From the NCBI GenBank assembly GCA_033439765.1, contig JAULSN010000008.1, positions 372,001-436,000 on the forward strand: a DNA stretch of 64,000 nt, given 5' to 3'. How positions within the stretch are numbered: position 1 is the stretch's first letter; each line of letters opens with the position of its first letter. Below the pieces are notes generated by a model. It was not told where the DNA came from, ran no database searches, and saw only the letters and a list, made by a program, of their open reading frames with translations. The stretch is from Lasiosphaeria ovina. Lineage: Eukaryota > Ascomycota > Sordariomycetes > Sordariales > Lasiosphaeriaceae. The position numbers and the translations under genes were made by a program. This document shows positions 22,067-34,965 of the stretch, in pieces.

Positions 22067-22295
22067 TGTTCGTGGTTCTCAAACCACGTAGGGATCCTAC
22101 AGGTCTAAGGGTGGTAGATCTACCGTTGGGGGGGTGTAATGTTGGTTCTATTCTGTCTAAGGAACTAAACTAGGTTCTAGGGCGACCGGAATTTTGTGTG
22201 TGCGGGCGGGAGGTCTGCGCGCGGCACGTGTCTTTATACGTACGCGGTCACGCGACTCCCGCTAGCGTGTGGTTACTAATGTCGCTATTCCAATA
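22067..22295 (-). repeat. copia 1 LTR, left (3' LTR in coding sense)
   Basis: 229 bp, TGTTCG...CCAATA on the plus strand; the expected terminal CA has become TA. It differs from the right LTR at 13 positions by my count, all transitions, with no indel. Confidence 0.93.
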
Positions 22296-23739
22296 CTAGT
22301 AACTCTTCTTTTGTGACCGTACGTCTCCGGTCTTCCTTCCTGTCGTAGATAACGCCTTCTTATCTCTCTCATATAACTTGGAGATAAGTCCCTTTCGAAA
22401 TGACCTATTTCCGTGGTTTACTTGACGTGATCGTGCTCTCGGTATACTTCTTTATCGGATTATTATTTGCCTTAATCGTACGCTGCCTTGATCGTACGCT
22501 ACCTTGTTTACTCATCTAGTTACGTACGTAATAGAGAAGTGAGCCGTGCTGGCTTGCCTTATCTAATGGCCGGTGCCGTATAAGATGACGGTAAGATGAG
22601 TGGCCCGCTCCGTGCTCGCGTACCGGGTCGTCCGATAATATGTTTACCTTTATATGACGACGAGATTGAGTTCGAGGTCCGTACGGAAGGGGTAGTAGGT
22701 CCGGGCCTTGCCCTCTCGAGGCTGGCCGCCCGGGTATAAAGTAGCTCTTCTTTCCTGGCTCTTTTCCTTCTTCCCTTCTTCCTTATACCTTACTCTCTCT
22801 CTTATGCCCGCGCGCGTGCTTTCCCTCTCCTCTTAGAAGCTCGCGCGTACCTGGCCTAGTATAATATAATGTCTTTTACTAAGGGTACGGTTACGACCGC
22901 CCTATTCGGTAGCGTTCCTTATCGTACGATAGGAGACGGATCTATCTAGATTCTGATTCCCACTACCTCGGAGGGTAATCGGCGTCTCCTTAGCTTTCTT
23001 ACTATTAACGTACGATACCCTTAGGACTCTTTCTTTTATCGTACGATGAGTTAACTCGTACCTAGGACGACGAGCGTCGTATCGCCACGATACCCTCGGT
23101 CGATACCGAGGTACGTATAAACGCTAAAGACTTCGCTAACCTTAATACCTTTTTTACTAAGATTATTCGCCGCGAGTCGTACTTCCGTACGTTCCTTATT
23201 TACTTGCGCGGTACGCGCGTTCGTCGTTATATAAACCGGTATAGTAATCCGGAGTCTATTCCTTGCTTTCGCTACTATTTTCGCCTACCCGACTATTAGA
23301 ATAGTGCCTATTCGTCGTACGTCTAGTAATCGCGTAGTACGGTCTATTCGTACTCCCATACGGGCTCGGTTTCGGGCGCCGAATCGGTGCTTAGCGGTGG
23401 TGGTAGCGGCGGTGGAAGTCTAGGCGGTAGTTCGTTTAGGGGCTCGCCTAATCGCCCGTAGTAGGGGCGTCTACCGTTATCTAGTTCGGGCTCGCGCCTA
23501 AACCCGATTACTTTTAATAGGAATACCCTCCTCCTTTAGCCTTAGCTTACGCCTTGGCTCTTCGTACGTTCGAGGAGGTTTCTTAGTACGGCTGGGGTCG
23601 TTCTTAGTATAGTATCTTTTCTCTATTATATAGGTTATATATTAAGTTTAAAATGAATTCCGGGGTTCTTTAGTAAATCTATACTAGTATTATAGCCGTT
23701 ATAATATATTAGTATATAGTATACTCTCCTCCCTCTACT

Positions 23740-26700
23740 CGTCCTCCTCCTTCTTCTCTAATCTATCTACGAATACCTCGATTCGTACGGTAATCTTACT
23801 ATCCTCTACTAGGTATACGAGGGCTTGGTTAGGGTCCTTCTTAGTAAGTACGTCGGCTAGGTTATCTCGTCTATTAATCTATCTAACTTCTAAGATCTCC
23901 CGCCTTTCGTACGCTTCCTATAGGTATATAATATCGATTATTAACCTCTTCTTACTCGTAGTTCCAAATTTTACTAAGTAGTCGTATAGAGATCGAGAGT
24001 CCGTATAAATAACTACTAGTATCCGTACGATCCCTAATACGGTCGTAATCCTAGCGAGCGTTATACTAATTACGATACCGCTATCGAAGCCGCTTACTAT
24101 ACCGTAGAGTTCGCTTACTAGTACGCTCCTTATAATCCTCTTATACTTAGTAGAGGACTAGTGGATAATATTACCGGTTATTATATATAACTTCTCTATA
24201 CGATCGTCCTCTATCCCTAGTACGATTAAATATCCGAGCTATAATAATATATCCTTATTATTTACGAACGAGCTATCGGTATAGATAAATAGCTTCGTAT
24301 AGTCGAGGTCTAGCGGTTAGTATTAAAGTCCTCGTTCTGGGTAGTCCATTTACTATTAGATTCGCTTATTTAGAGTTACGAAGTCTTCCTTCTTAGGTTC
24401 CTTTACCTAAGCCGCGACTAAGAGATCGTACGATACTTTAGGTTAGTAGATACTAGTAATATACGCTCCGCGCGCTTACTAGGAGATATACTACTAGGGT
24501 ACGTCCTTATCCTTCGGGTTAATTAAGCTTAGTTACTTAGCCTATCCCTTCTACTTAACTATAATCTCGTATCCTTAAAGTTAGATCCAGCATCCGTTAA
24601 ACTCGATCTAGGTATCGTATATAAGGTACGACTTCGGCTTGGCCTTTAGCCCTACTTCTTTAAGCTTGGCTTCCTCCTTCTTAAAGAACTCGGGAGTAGC
24701 TAGCGTAAGTATATCGTCCGTCTATATTCTAGTAATACCGAATTCCTTCTGGCCGTCCTGGGTATAGAGTAGGTAGGGGTCGTACGTCGATATACGTATA
24801 CCTAGCTTCTCGATATAGTACTAGGCGTATGTCTTAAACTAATATACTCCTAACTCTACTAGTCTATAGAGTAGCCTTCGGATCTAGAGTACCGTTCCCT
24901 TTAGATACTTATCTCTAAGTTCCTTAGGGAGTCGTACGATAATCTTTCGCTATAGCGGATCCTTAGACTAAGTATACGCTTAGGTAATATCGCGTAGCTC
25001 GATTCGTACGTTAAACCTCTTCTCTAATAAGGGTACTAGTACGAGAATTAGGCGCTAGCTCATCTTCTGGATAGTTAGGGCCTAGGTAAGGATCTCCTTC
25101 TTATCCTCGTTTCCGTACCCCTAAACGATAAGTCTAGACTTCTCGTACGGGACTATCTCCTTTCCCTTTATCTCGCGTACGAGCCGGGTGTTATATATCC
25201 GGAGCTTTCTATACTCTTCCTTATTATACCGGATAACCTCGATAACGTATACGATTAAGAGGGCGTCGATCTCCTTAGCGTCCGACTCCTCGAACGGGTT
25301 ACCTAGTATAGTAATCTTCCCTTCTTCTCGTAGTTGGATCGCTAGTTATTATACGTTACGTTCCCTCTGGGTTATATTAATCGTACCCTATACTAGGGTT
25401 GGGATAGGATTCTTTCTCGGTCGTCCCCTTCCTCTCTTAATAGGTATAGGAACTAGTTCTATAGGATTAGGATTTAGTACGTTAGGAATAGGGTTAAGTA
25501 CGCTAGGAATAGGTTCTTAACCTTAATCGTACGTAACGTCTAGATTCTTATCTCGATAGTACGGCTTGACTTATATAATTCTAAACGTCTTTGGCCCGCT
25601 CTATATCTCGACGGTAACGTTAGTATAGTCTTTTACGATAATTAGGTAGGGGCCTTCCCACTTCTTATCCTTACCTTCTCGCTAAACGAGTACCTCGCTC
25701 CTTAGGGGTAGTACGAGGACGTCGTCCGTCCGTAGGCCGTTCCTAGTATTTAACGTACGATTAACGTTAACCTACGTACGTATCTCGTATAGTATCTTCA
25801 TCGCTTTCTATATTACTAATACTCGCTCCTTAATCTCCGGCGACGGTAGCGAGTCGTAGTTAATTCGGGGGTATACTCCGAAGACTAGGAGCGTAGGTAT
25901 AAGTCCGTCTAGGCCGGCGGTATCGTTTAAGGCCTTAATAGCTATCTAGAGTATGGTTTTATTATCCGTATAATAGCTAAGCTTATAGTGAAGGATATCG
26001 TACGCCCGCTCTAAGGGGTAGTAAGCTCGCTCGACCTTTCCGACTACCTAGTATACCTCGATTAGTATCTCCTTATAAGAGATACCTATAATTCTCGTAT
26101 TATTCCTAAATTCCTTAAATACGAAGTTAGTACCTGGATCGTACGAGACGATATCTAGTAGTCCTTAATAGATATAGATCTAGTATCGATATAGTACGTT
26201 CTATATATTATTTACCGATATCGATCGTACGAACGTAGCTACCTAGAATAATATCGCTATATTAATAACGTATAATGCTTTCTTTCCCTTAAGCTAAACG
26301 ATATCGATAACGACTTTATAATTAAATTCGTACTTATCCTTAATCGTAAACTTGAACCGTTTTAGTACCGGGTCGTACGTTTAGTAGTAGTAGTAGACTT
26401 TCTCGATCTCCTTAAGGATCTTCTTACGTACGTCCTCGTACCCGGCCTTCTTTAGAAGTTTATAGAGCTTATCCGTACGAGGGTATCCGAATCGATGGTA
26501 AAGTCTCCTTAGTTCTAGTTCAATTAGGTAGACTCCTACCTCGATAGGGCTAGTATTAAAGAAAGTATATCCCCATTTCCGTACGACTGGAATCTTTATA
26601 CTATCTTCTCGTATAATAACGTTCTCGACGTTATTAAAGAACGCCTTCATCCGATCCGTATCCCCTAAGCTTAATAGGAATAGGGTTGCCGTTTTAAGGA

Positions 26701-28750
26701 TATAGTACGTAACTTTACCGATCGCGTTCTCTATAAGGATCGTTCTAATAGAAGTCTTAGTATTTCCGCCGCCAAAACGGATCTCGGCCGTACCCGGCTT
26801 CTAGGTAATCTTCGTACGAGGGTTCTCCCTTAAGTACGCTTTAACCTAGTACTTTCCGACGGTCGATACTTAGGCGGCTCCGGTATCCTAGAGTTCGCCC
26901 TAGTATATCGTCGTATACTAGTTCCCGAAGACGAATTAGTAGGCGGGTTACTTCCCTTATTCTTAGTATATATCCTCGCCGAATATACGATAAATATATA
27001 CCTTATCTTGGAGGAATTATACGGCTTGAGCCTTCTCTTTATCCTAACTCTCGTCCTCCGATTCCTCCTCGCTTTCCTCGTTATTAGTCTCGGGCGCGGT
27101 ACCTTCATATCTAACGAGGAAGTATACGAAGTCCTTTTAATTCTCTAGAGTCTCGTACGCTTAGAGGTATACTCGTCGGGATTTCTCCTTCTCCTCTTTC
27201 GAGTAGTTTATTAACTAGTATCCCTCCTTCTTATATATAAAGTATTTCTTATCCTTCGTATATACGTCCTCAAATCTCGTACGAGGGTAATAAGACGAGT
27301 CTCGTCGATTAAATAGATACTTATAGAACTTCGGCTTATCGTCTCCGCGATTTAATCGGTATCGTCGGTCGATATAGTTCTGGTCGTACGTCTTTATATA
27401 ATACTGGCTTATCGCTTTCCTATCGCTCACGACCTTAAGAGCCGTCCGGAGTTTATCGAAGAGTACTTCGTACGTAGTCCTCTAACCTATTAGTACGGAC
27501 TCGAACTCCTTAATTCCTACGAAGGCTCGTATAATCGTAGTATATAGTACGATCTCGCCTTAGTAACCTTCTCCTAGTACGCGTTATACGAGCCTAAGCT
27601 TGTCGAATATCTTCTTAAGGAGCTTATAGGCTAGTACGTCTGGGTTCTCTTCGCGTATTTTAGTAAAAGTAAGAGTCGTCTAATCTAAGTAGTACTCTAT
27701 ATAATTGACCGTCGTATTGAAGTACGTATCGAGTATAACGTATACCTCGTCCTAACGCTTATCCGGACTAATATACGAGAGGTAGTAGTCCTCCGTACGA
27801 TCGGATAGGATCTCCGGGAAGATTACGAAGTATATATCCTCCGGGATCTCTAGTCGCTAGTAGATACTAACGAAGTACTTAGCCTTATTATAGAGGATAT
27901 CGTACGGTCGGCCAGTATAATTACGCGATAACTTCTACGACTTGCTAAATATAGTAACCTTCCTACTATCCACCGTACTATTATAGATTAGGCGGGTCGG
28001 TAGGATATTAGAGTATTAGATATATAGCGTCCCGTATAATAGGTTACTATATACGTACGATAGGGTTAGAGTCGGTAATCCTCTTATATTCTCTCCTTCG
28101 TACGCTAGGCGGTATAGAAGTACTATCGTCACCTTCAGCGGTAGTAGTGGAGGGGGCTATTAAAAATCAAGCTCTAGGAGTACTACCTCTATAATATTTA
28201 TAAGTTAGTCCGAGATTCGGGCGCTAGTAATCCGTACGCCTTTCTTCGTAGCGATATTAATTATCTCTTTCCTAAACGTACGATTAACTTAATTAAATTA
28301 TACGACTATCCATCCTTCGAACTCCTCGCGGAAGGACGACTGGATTTACTTTAAGTTTATATCGAACTATATAATCTCTATTATTATACGGGCGAAGTAG
28401 GTTATAGCTTCCTCGTCTTGAAGGGGATGGGTAATATCTAGGGTCTGGGCCTCGTACTAGAGGTCCTAGTCGATATTCGCCTTCTATACCGTACCTAGGA
28501 TATTACTCTTCTCCTAGATATCTTTATACGAGTCGTTACCCTTACTCGGGCCTTTTCCTATATCCGAGGCTAATACTATCTTCGGCGATAGCGGGGTATC
28601 GATAATATTAATGAAGTTATTAATAATTAGTCGCGATCGTACGACCGGGGTATATATAGGGGAGTTTAGTAGGTATAGCGGGGTTATATAGTAGCGTATA
28701 ATATAGGTTCTAGTTATACGTACGTCGCTCCCGACCTATAGCCGTGAACG
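23740..28750 (-). pseudogene. copia 1 gag-pol remnant
   Basis: Minus-strand translation, ignoring stops, shows recognisable parts. A zinc knuckle near 27.2 kb has cysteines replaced by Tyr (KKYFIYKKEGY). A GAG-pre-integrase segment (26650-26381) has LRRLYHRFGYPRTDKLYKLL, with the usual His of FGHP replaced by Tyr. Integrase core fragments follow, then a copia-type reverse transcriptase with KSRLIV and TDDILTLATPEFF (about 24.7 kb), and an RNase H with IYTDSSF near 24.3 kb. The Cys/His-to-Tyr changes are TpG-to-TpA and CpA-to-TpA transitions. Boundaries are approximate because no frame is open for long. Confidence 0.85.
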
Positions 28751-28959
28751 TCGCTATACGCTTAGTTCCTTTATTCTTCTAGATAGAGATCCTTCTCTTT
28801 CCTCGAAAGTTCAAAGAAGGGCTCCGTCTAGGTAGTAGCACGAGATGCTATCGCACGTACTTTCGCACCTCCCTCGAAAGTTCGGTGCGCGTACGTCGGT
28901 AGTACGATCTCGTCTCTTCACGTTGCTTCTCTGTGAGTGTTTGACCACTCACTAATTAG

Positions 28960-29188
28960 TATTCGTGGTTCTTAAACCACGTAGGGATCCTACAGGTCTA
29001 AGGGTGGTAGATCTACCGTTGGGGGGGTACAATGTTGGTTCTATTCTGTCTAAGGAACTAAACTAGGTTCTAGGGCGACCGGAATTTTGTATGTACGGGC
29101 GGGAGGTCTGCGCGCGGCACGTATCTTCACACGTGCGCGGTCACGCGACTCCCGCTAGCGTGTGGTCACCAATGTCGCTATTCCAACA
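28960..29188 (-). repeat. copia 1 LTR, right (5' LTR in coding sense)
   Basis: 229 bp, TATTCG...CCAACA on the plus strand; here the terminal TG has become TA while the CA end is kept. Followed by the GCTGG duplication. Confidence 0.93.
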
Positions 29189-29193
29189 GCTGG
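29189..29193. repeat. Target-site duplication GCTGG, right copy (copia 1)
   Basis: Second copy of the 5-bp duplication flanking copia 1. Confidence 0.93.
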
Positions 29194-29260
29194 CGCTCTG
29201 TTTCCCGACATTAACGAATTTCTCGATGAGCTGTCCGAGATGCCTTCAAATTCCCAGCCA

Positions 29261-29265
29261 CCAAT
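29261..29265. repeat. Target-site duplication CCAAT, left copy (copia 2)
   Basis: CCAAT directly precedes the left LTR of copia 2 and recurs at 34961-34965 after the right LTR. Confidence 0.93.
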
Positions 29266-29452
29266 TGTCGGAAGAAGCCGCATTTGAGCCACAACTGGGC
29301 GCAGGTGGCGTATATGCTAGGCCACCTACGGCCTAGGCAATGTAAGCCGCATGCCGCTCAAAGCTACGGTATCAAGGCTATGCCCACCTTTCTTTCTTCT
29401 TCCTAATACAAGCACTCTTTTGCCCTAAGGATGCATACCGTTGTATATGACA
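29266..29452 (+). repeat. copia 2 5' LTR
   Basis: 187 bp, TGTCGGAAG...TATATGACA. Identical to the 3' LTR except G-to-A in the final TATGTGACA. Confidence 0.95.
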
Positions 29453-29637
29453 ATTAACAGTCTGAATACGCGCAACGCAGCCGAATTGCGCTCTCAATCG
29501 CTACAAGGCTCAAATAACTACGCGATTGAAGCTATACGCATTCCAACACGCATCAACATACCTGCATCGACCAGATCCTGCCCTTCCGTCCTGTACCACC
29601 GTTACATTCGCCCCTTACCCCGCGTAATAACATCACG

Positions 29638-32600
29638 ATGTTAATAGACACTACCTTCAACGGACCCAGGGACTGGCCAGACTGGTCCGTATCATTCAGG
29701 TCCAAGGCTAGGGACCTAATGATCTGGGAATTTGTCGACCACGCTCAACAACCTCCTCTACAGCCTCCACTCAGGCCTGCGGCCCCGGTCGTCACCGACT
29801 ACTCCGACGCCGTACCGGTGGTTCAATACGCACGACAGCTCACGGTAGCGAACCGTGCCGTGTTCAACGACGATTACCGCCGGTACGAGCTTGACTTCAA
29901 GAACTGGAAAGAATACACATACGGCATAGGAGCGCTAGAGACGTGGGTCAGGGACTACGTCATACAACAATACAGGGAGGTGACCTATCAGGAAGGACAG
30001 ATAGTACAGCAGTGGTATAACAACCTCAAGAGCATCAGTACCCCCGCCGTACAGCTACTCGGCAGAGGCTACGAAGTATCGCTAAGGAACCACTACGCCG
30101 TAATCACCAAATAGAATAAGAAGCTAGTATAGTGGGTAACCGAATAGAACCACTTAATAACGAAGGCTCGCGCGCACAACATGCCCGAGGCCCTTACGGC
30201 AGCCACATGGTTCCGGGATCTAATCGCCGCCACCGTATAGGAAGAGGTCAAGGCTCTCAACGCCTGGAGCATAACCTTTCGGGTTACGAAGGAAGCCGAG
30301 GTCCTCGTAGGGACCCTCACACACCCTGCAGTTGCAGTAGACTTGCTGAACCACATCGCCGTGACCCTGCCGAAGTCATACGCAAGCCAGGTATATGCGG
30401 GGCTCGCTACGTTCAACGGCCTCACGCCTGAAGGTCAGACTCACGAAGAAGGCAGAGCTTCTAGGGGAAGATCGACAAGCCGAGGCAGTAGAAGCAGGGG
30501 CCGTAACAGCGGCTTCAACCCGGGCCGGAAAAACAACAACACCCGGGAAAGAAGCACATCAACCGATAGGGTGAAGAGGCAACGTAGTACTAACAACGCC
30601 GCTAAGGGCCGTTATAGGGCGTATACGTTCGGGGGGCACGATATAGCTATATACTTCTATATATTCCCGGAGCTAGCCAGCGAGCACTTCAGACCTAACC
30701 CCCTCATTCAGGGACTCGTCGAAGCGAGCCTAAAGAATAACGAGGGCCTCAAGAAGATCATAGAGGAAGGTAGAAGAGGTAGGAAAAATAACAGGCAGTC
30801 AAGCTAACTAGCCGGCTCAGCAAAGGTCACCAAGGCTTCATTCCTAATCATAAAGGCAGGCCTGTAGAAGGGAGCATTCTCAATAGGGTTATATCCCCTT
30901 CACAACTCAGCCATTCTCGACTCAGGCACCACAATCCACATCTTTAACAATCTAGCTCGCTTCCACAACTACCGGGCCGCGCCTCGCGATGACTACGTAT
31001 ACGCCGGGGAGACCACTATAGCCATACTTGGCTATAGAGACGTTGACGTCGAAGTACAAGCCGCCGGCAGGAAAAGCATTATGAAGCTTCGCGACGTAGC
31101 CTTCTACGAGGGCTTTATATATAACCTAGTATCACTTCGGCAGCTACGAAAGAGAGGCTACTTCTGGAATAATAGAGCCCCTTATAATCAACTATATAGG
31201 CAGGATGAAACCGTAGTAGCCGAGCTGACTAACAAATACGGCCAATTCGTTATTAAGGACCTACCTTCGGTCTATAACGCAGCCTTCGTTAACTATCATC
31301 GCCTCTATAATAGCCGCACTAAGCGAGCGCCCCTCGCCGGTAACGGTGACCTTTAGCACCTAAGGCTCGGTCATCCCGGGCCCGCTATACTCAGGTAACT
31401 GGCTAGCCACTCCAAGGGAGTGAAGCTTCAAATGACGTTCATAAAAGGGCCTACAACCGTTGAATGCGATACCTATACAGTCTCAAAGATTATAGAGGAC
31501 GTAAGCAGGGCGCTAAAGGACCTACACCTACCTGGCGACGTCTGGGCGATCGATTTTATAGATATGGAAACCGAGGAGATTAACGGCGCTAATAATAATA
31601 GAACTATAATATTTACGGAGCGTTTTACCGGCTATATCTTCCTCGTTACGATAAAAGGGAAGACCGTTAAGGAAGTCATCCTTCCAGCCATTCGGAACTT
31701 CCTCGGGGTAATGAAGCATCAATACAACCTCATACCCAAGATCTTTAAGAGCAATAACGAGCTATTAGTAAGTAACAGGGTGACTAATAAGCTCGCCGCC
31801 CGCTTCATATAGTTGAGGCCCTCAGCACCAGATACGCCGGCACAGAACGGAGGCGTAGAAAGGTCTAACAGCATCATCAAGGTCAAAGCCCGGGCTATAC
31901 GGGCGCATACTCGGCTCCCGGCCTACCTCTAGCCCCGAATCATCCATATAGTAGTCTACCTATATAACCGGACTCTACGCTAGGGTACTAACTAGAGATC
32001 CCCATACGAAGTCCTCTATACCTACATCGCCGCTCAGGACGGTATACCGGGCTTAGCACGTCTCCCGCACCAGGCTCACCTAAGGGCATACGGCTATAAG
32101 GTATTCGCGATAATAAGGGATATAAAGAAGAAGAAAAACAAGCGGTAGAAGCTTGACCCGAGGGCCTGGATCGGCTACCTAGTTAGTTACCGATCTAGCC
32201 ATATCTACGAAGTATGGGTGCCACACCTGAATAAGGTCATCCATATACGTAACGTATTATTTAACGAAAGGCACTTCTTTAATAGAAATAAGGAAGCCCT
32301 AAAGGATGACCTTCTTCGCGTTATAACGGAAGAGTTTGAAGTATAGCTTCGTACTACGCGCCTAGAAGGCGCGTCTCACTTACAGAATAGGGACGAAGAA
32401 GCCCCTTAAGGCGAAGACGAAGAGCTTACCGAGCCCGGTGTGCAGTTGCACGGCGAAGATGAGGCTGAGGATATTATTTACGTTGGCGGTCCCGAGGATC
32501 AGCCTCCGGACTAACTACAAGCCGGTGAAGACCGCCCGCCTATAGGGGAACCGGCCGGTAAAGACCACCCGCCGGGCCCGGCCGCTCAAGAAAGGAGCCT

Positions 32601-34662
32601 ACCGGGCGAGTACGTGCCCGCTAGGACTAATCACCCTAATACGGAAGAGCCGCACCCGTACCTAACGCCCGTGAGCACACCACCTCCCGCCGTAGCACTA
32701 GCCGCCGGATTATTCGGTAACCTCCCTAACGAAGGAATAGGGGGGGTAGTAGGCCCTCGCCTCTCCTCTCAGGATCAATAGTGGGATATTTACCACCCTT
32801 AATAATGCTAGGAGGCAGCCTTCATAGCAGGGCGCCTCTCTAGGAGTATCGGTACGGTGAACGGGAAGCCCGTTACGAAGACATAGCTACGGAAGCTTGT
32901 AAGCCGGGACCGTGCCGAGCGCCCCGAAGCTCAGGATCCGGTAATGCCGGGCCTAAGGAAGAGCCCGAATGGGCGCTACTATAGGAAAGACCTTCCACCC
33001 CCTCCAAAGACCCTAGCTGACTTGAGAAATCACCCTCTGGCCAGGATATTTCGTGAAGGTCAGGACTTACACCTTCAAGGGCATAGGGAGATGAAGTCAT
33101 TTAGCCGTATAGCTATAGAGGTAGCTATAGGGCGCCAAATACTAGACTATATATAGGTAATGACCTATAAATACAATAAACACGGCTACCTCCTAAAGGC
33201 AAAATGCCGCCTTATTGTGAGGGGAGATTAATAGTCCCGGGGAGCCTACGAAAATACTTATACGGCCACCCTCGCCGGGAAGTTATTCCGAATACTACTC
33301 GCCATAGCGGCGCGCTTCGACCTTAAGTTACTATAGTACGACGTCGTTAACGCCTTTATACATACCCCCTTACCCTATAAGGTATTCATGAAGATACCAC
33401 CCGGGTATGGAGTTAAGGGGCATATACTTCTACTATATAAGGCTCTCTACGGCTTAAGAGAGTCTCCGCTACTCTGGCAATAGTATTTTACTAATACCCT
33501 ACGTCAAATCGGCTATATAGCGGTCCCTCATGAACCCTATTACTATATAAAGGAAGGAGTCATCATCTTTTTCTATATTAATAATATTATTATAACCTTC
33601 CGGAAAGTCCTCAGGGCATAGGTCGCCCACCTAATTATAGAGCTCAAGCGGACTTACTCTCTTATAGGCGGGGACCCTCTATAATAGTTCCTAGGGATTA
33701 AAGTTATTCGGGACCGGGAGAAAAGGCTATTATGGCTCTCTCAGGCCGCATACATCGCCAAACTTAACAGGCTCTTAATCAATAGAAGGTCCAGGGCAGC
33801 CTCAGTCATTACTAAGGCACCTACAACGCCAATAAAGCATAAGGAATTACTTCTAAACGAAGGCCTGGCCAGTCCATCGGAAACACAGCTCTACCAACGT
33901 TGTATAGGGTCACTACTATATACAGCAGTCATCACGAGGCCTGACGTCGCCTTCGCAACCTCACGGCTCGCCCGCTTCAACCATAATCCCTCTATTAAGC
34001 ACCAGAAGGCCGCTAATAAGGTTATTCAGTACCTCCTAAGCTCCCGGAACCACGCCCTACAGCTCGGGGGTAGCGAGGGCCTCACTCTCTGGACTAACGC
34101 TTCGTTCGGCGATAACACCCTTAATCGAAAGAGCTCACAGGGCTACGTAATCCAGTTATTCGGCGGGCTAGTGGCTTAGAGGGCAAATAAACAAGCAACC
34201 GTAACGACTTCAACCACCGAAGCAGAGCTATTGGCCCTATCACAAGTCGCCAAAGAAGGCCTCTTCCTAAGCCGGCTAATCACTAAATTGGGGGTCAAAT
34301 TTGAGGACCCTACCCTACAGGTGTAGTGCGATAACGAGCAAACCGTCGGCCTTGTCACAAAGGACCTTATTACCCTACAGACTAAGCTTAGGCATATTGA
34401 CATTCACAACCATTGGCTGCGGCAGGCAGTCTCCCGGAAGGATATACGCGTGGAGCACATCTCCACCTCAAGCATGCTCGCTAACGGCCTCACAAAGGCC
34501 CTAGGGACTGACCAGTTCAGAGTTTTCAGGGACCTAGTTGGTCTTGTTGAAATCACAACCCTATTGGAAGGAAGGCAAGGGAAGGTTATCAGCGAATCAG
34601 ACCTTCAGGAATTACAGGATTTGGTAGAAAAGCTGGATTTGGATGCCCAAGGCAGGTGTTGA
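29638..34662 (+). pseudogene. copia 2 gag-pol polyprotein, nonsense-riddled single frame
   Basis: About 1675 codons in one frame with many in-frame stops, mostly TAG, but no frameshift that I can find. The order is gag (from 29638, RDWPDWSVSFRSKARDLMIW); an RS-rich stretch and a degraded zinc knuckle near 30.6 kb with Cys replaced by Tyr; protease ILDSGTTIHIF near 30.9 kb; GAG-pre-integrase HLRLGHPG near 31.35 kb where the preceding Trp is TAG; integrase with DFIDMETEEI and TPAQNGGVERS; reverse transcriptase (about 33.2-33.8 kb) whose YVDD box reads YINN at 33574-33585; RNase H with TNASF in place of TDASF near 34.1 kb and STTEAELLALS. Stops and Asp-to-Asn changes fit TpG-to-TpA or CpA-to-TpA mutation. 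Confidence 0.93.
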
Positions 34663-34762
34663 ACAGGCAGGTAGGCCGGCAAACGACCCTCAACACCAAG
34701 GAAAACATCACCATACGCAAAATACCGCCTGTATTGAGCTTCAGGCCTGCCTGGGGACAGCC

Positions 34763-34773
34763 CTGAGGGGGTG
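34763..34773 (+). promoter_or_regulatory. Polypurine tract of copia 2
   Basis: CTGAGGGGGTG directly before the 3' LTR, the expected site and composition for the plus-strand primer of reverse transcription. Confidence 0.7.
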
Positions 34774-34960
34774 TGTCGGAAGAAGCCGCATTTGAGCCAC
34801 AACTGGGCGCAGGTGGCGTATATGCTAGGCCACCTACGGCCTAGGCAATGTAAGCCGCATGCCGCTCAAAGCTACGGTATCAAGGCTATGCCCACCTTTC
34901 TTTCTTCTTCCTAATACAAGCACTCTTTTGCCCTAAGGATGCATACCGTTGTATGTGACA
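34774..34960 (+). repeat. copia 2 3' LTR
   Basis: 187 bp, TGTCGGAAG...TATGTGACA, followed by the CCAAT duplication at 34961-34965. Confidence 0.95.
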
Positions 34961-34965
34961 CCAAT
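34961..34965. repeat. Target-site duplication CCAAT, right copy (copia 2)
   Basis: Second copy of the 5-bp duplication flanking copia 2. Confidence 0.93.

Larger units (their letters stand above)
22067..29188 (-). mobile_element. Ty1/copia LTR retrotransposon (copia 1), complete but heavily RIP-mutated
   Basis: 7122 bp bounded by two 229-bp LTRs and a GCTGG target duplication. Coding sense is the minus strand. In that direction the order is gag with zinc knuckle (about 27.2 kb), GAG-pre-integrase and integrase (about 26.65-26.15 kb), reverse transcriptase (about 25.2-24.6 kb), RNase H (about 24.3-23.8 kb). Integrase before reverse transcriptase is the copia order. The interior has almost no CpA or TpG dinucleotides and is full of TpA (TACG, CGTACG and TATA words), the mark of saturated RIP. 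Stops are frequent in every frame, so it is inactive. Confidence 0.93.
29189..29265 (+). pseudogene. RhoGAP gene, segment 2 (77 bp of host gene between two transposons)
   Basis: Begins with the right GCTGG duplication of copia 1 and ends with the left CCAAT duplication of copia 2. From 29194 it continues the frame of segment 1 (encoding LFPDINEFLDELSEMPSNSQ), and its last two bases join in frame to position 34966 after copia 2. It is the only host sequence between the two insertions. Confidence 0.85.
29266..34960 (+). mobile_element. Ty1/copia LTR retrotransposon (copia 2), structurally complete, RIP-inactivated
   Basis: 5695 bp with 187-bp LTRs (TGTCGG...TGACA) and a CCAAT target duplication. 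The two LTRs differ at one base by my reading, so insertion is recent. The interior holds one gag-protease-integrase-RT-RNase H frame (29638-34662) broken only by stop codons. It belongs to a different family from copia 1 (unrelated LTRs, opposite orientation). The solo LTR at 21322 is of this family. Confidence 0.95.

Noticed and set aside
22067..29188. First reading as a gypsy element
   Set aside because: Minus-strand translation places integrase upstream of reverse transcriptase and shows GAG-pre-integrase and copia-type RT motifs, so it is Ty1/copia.
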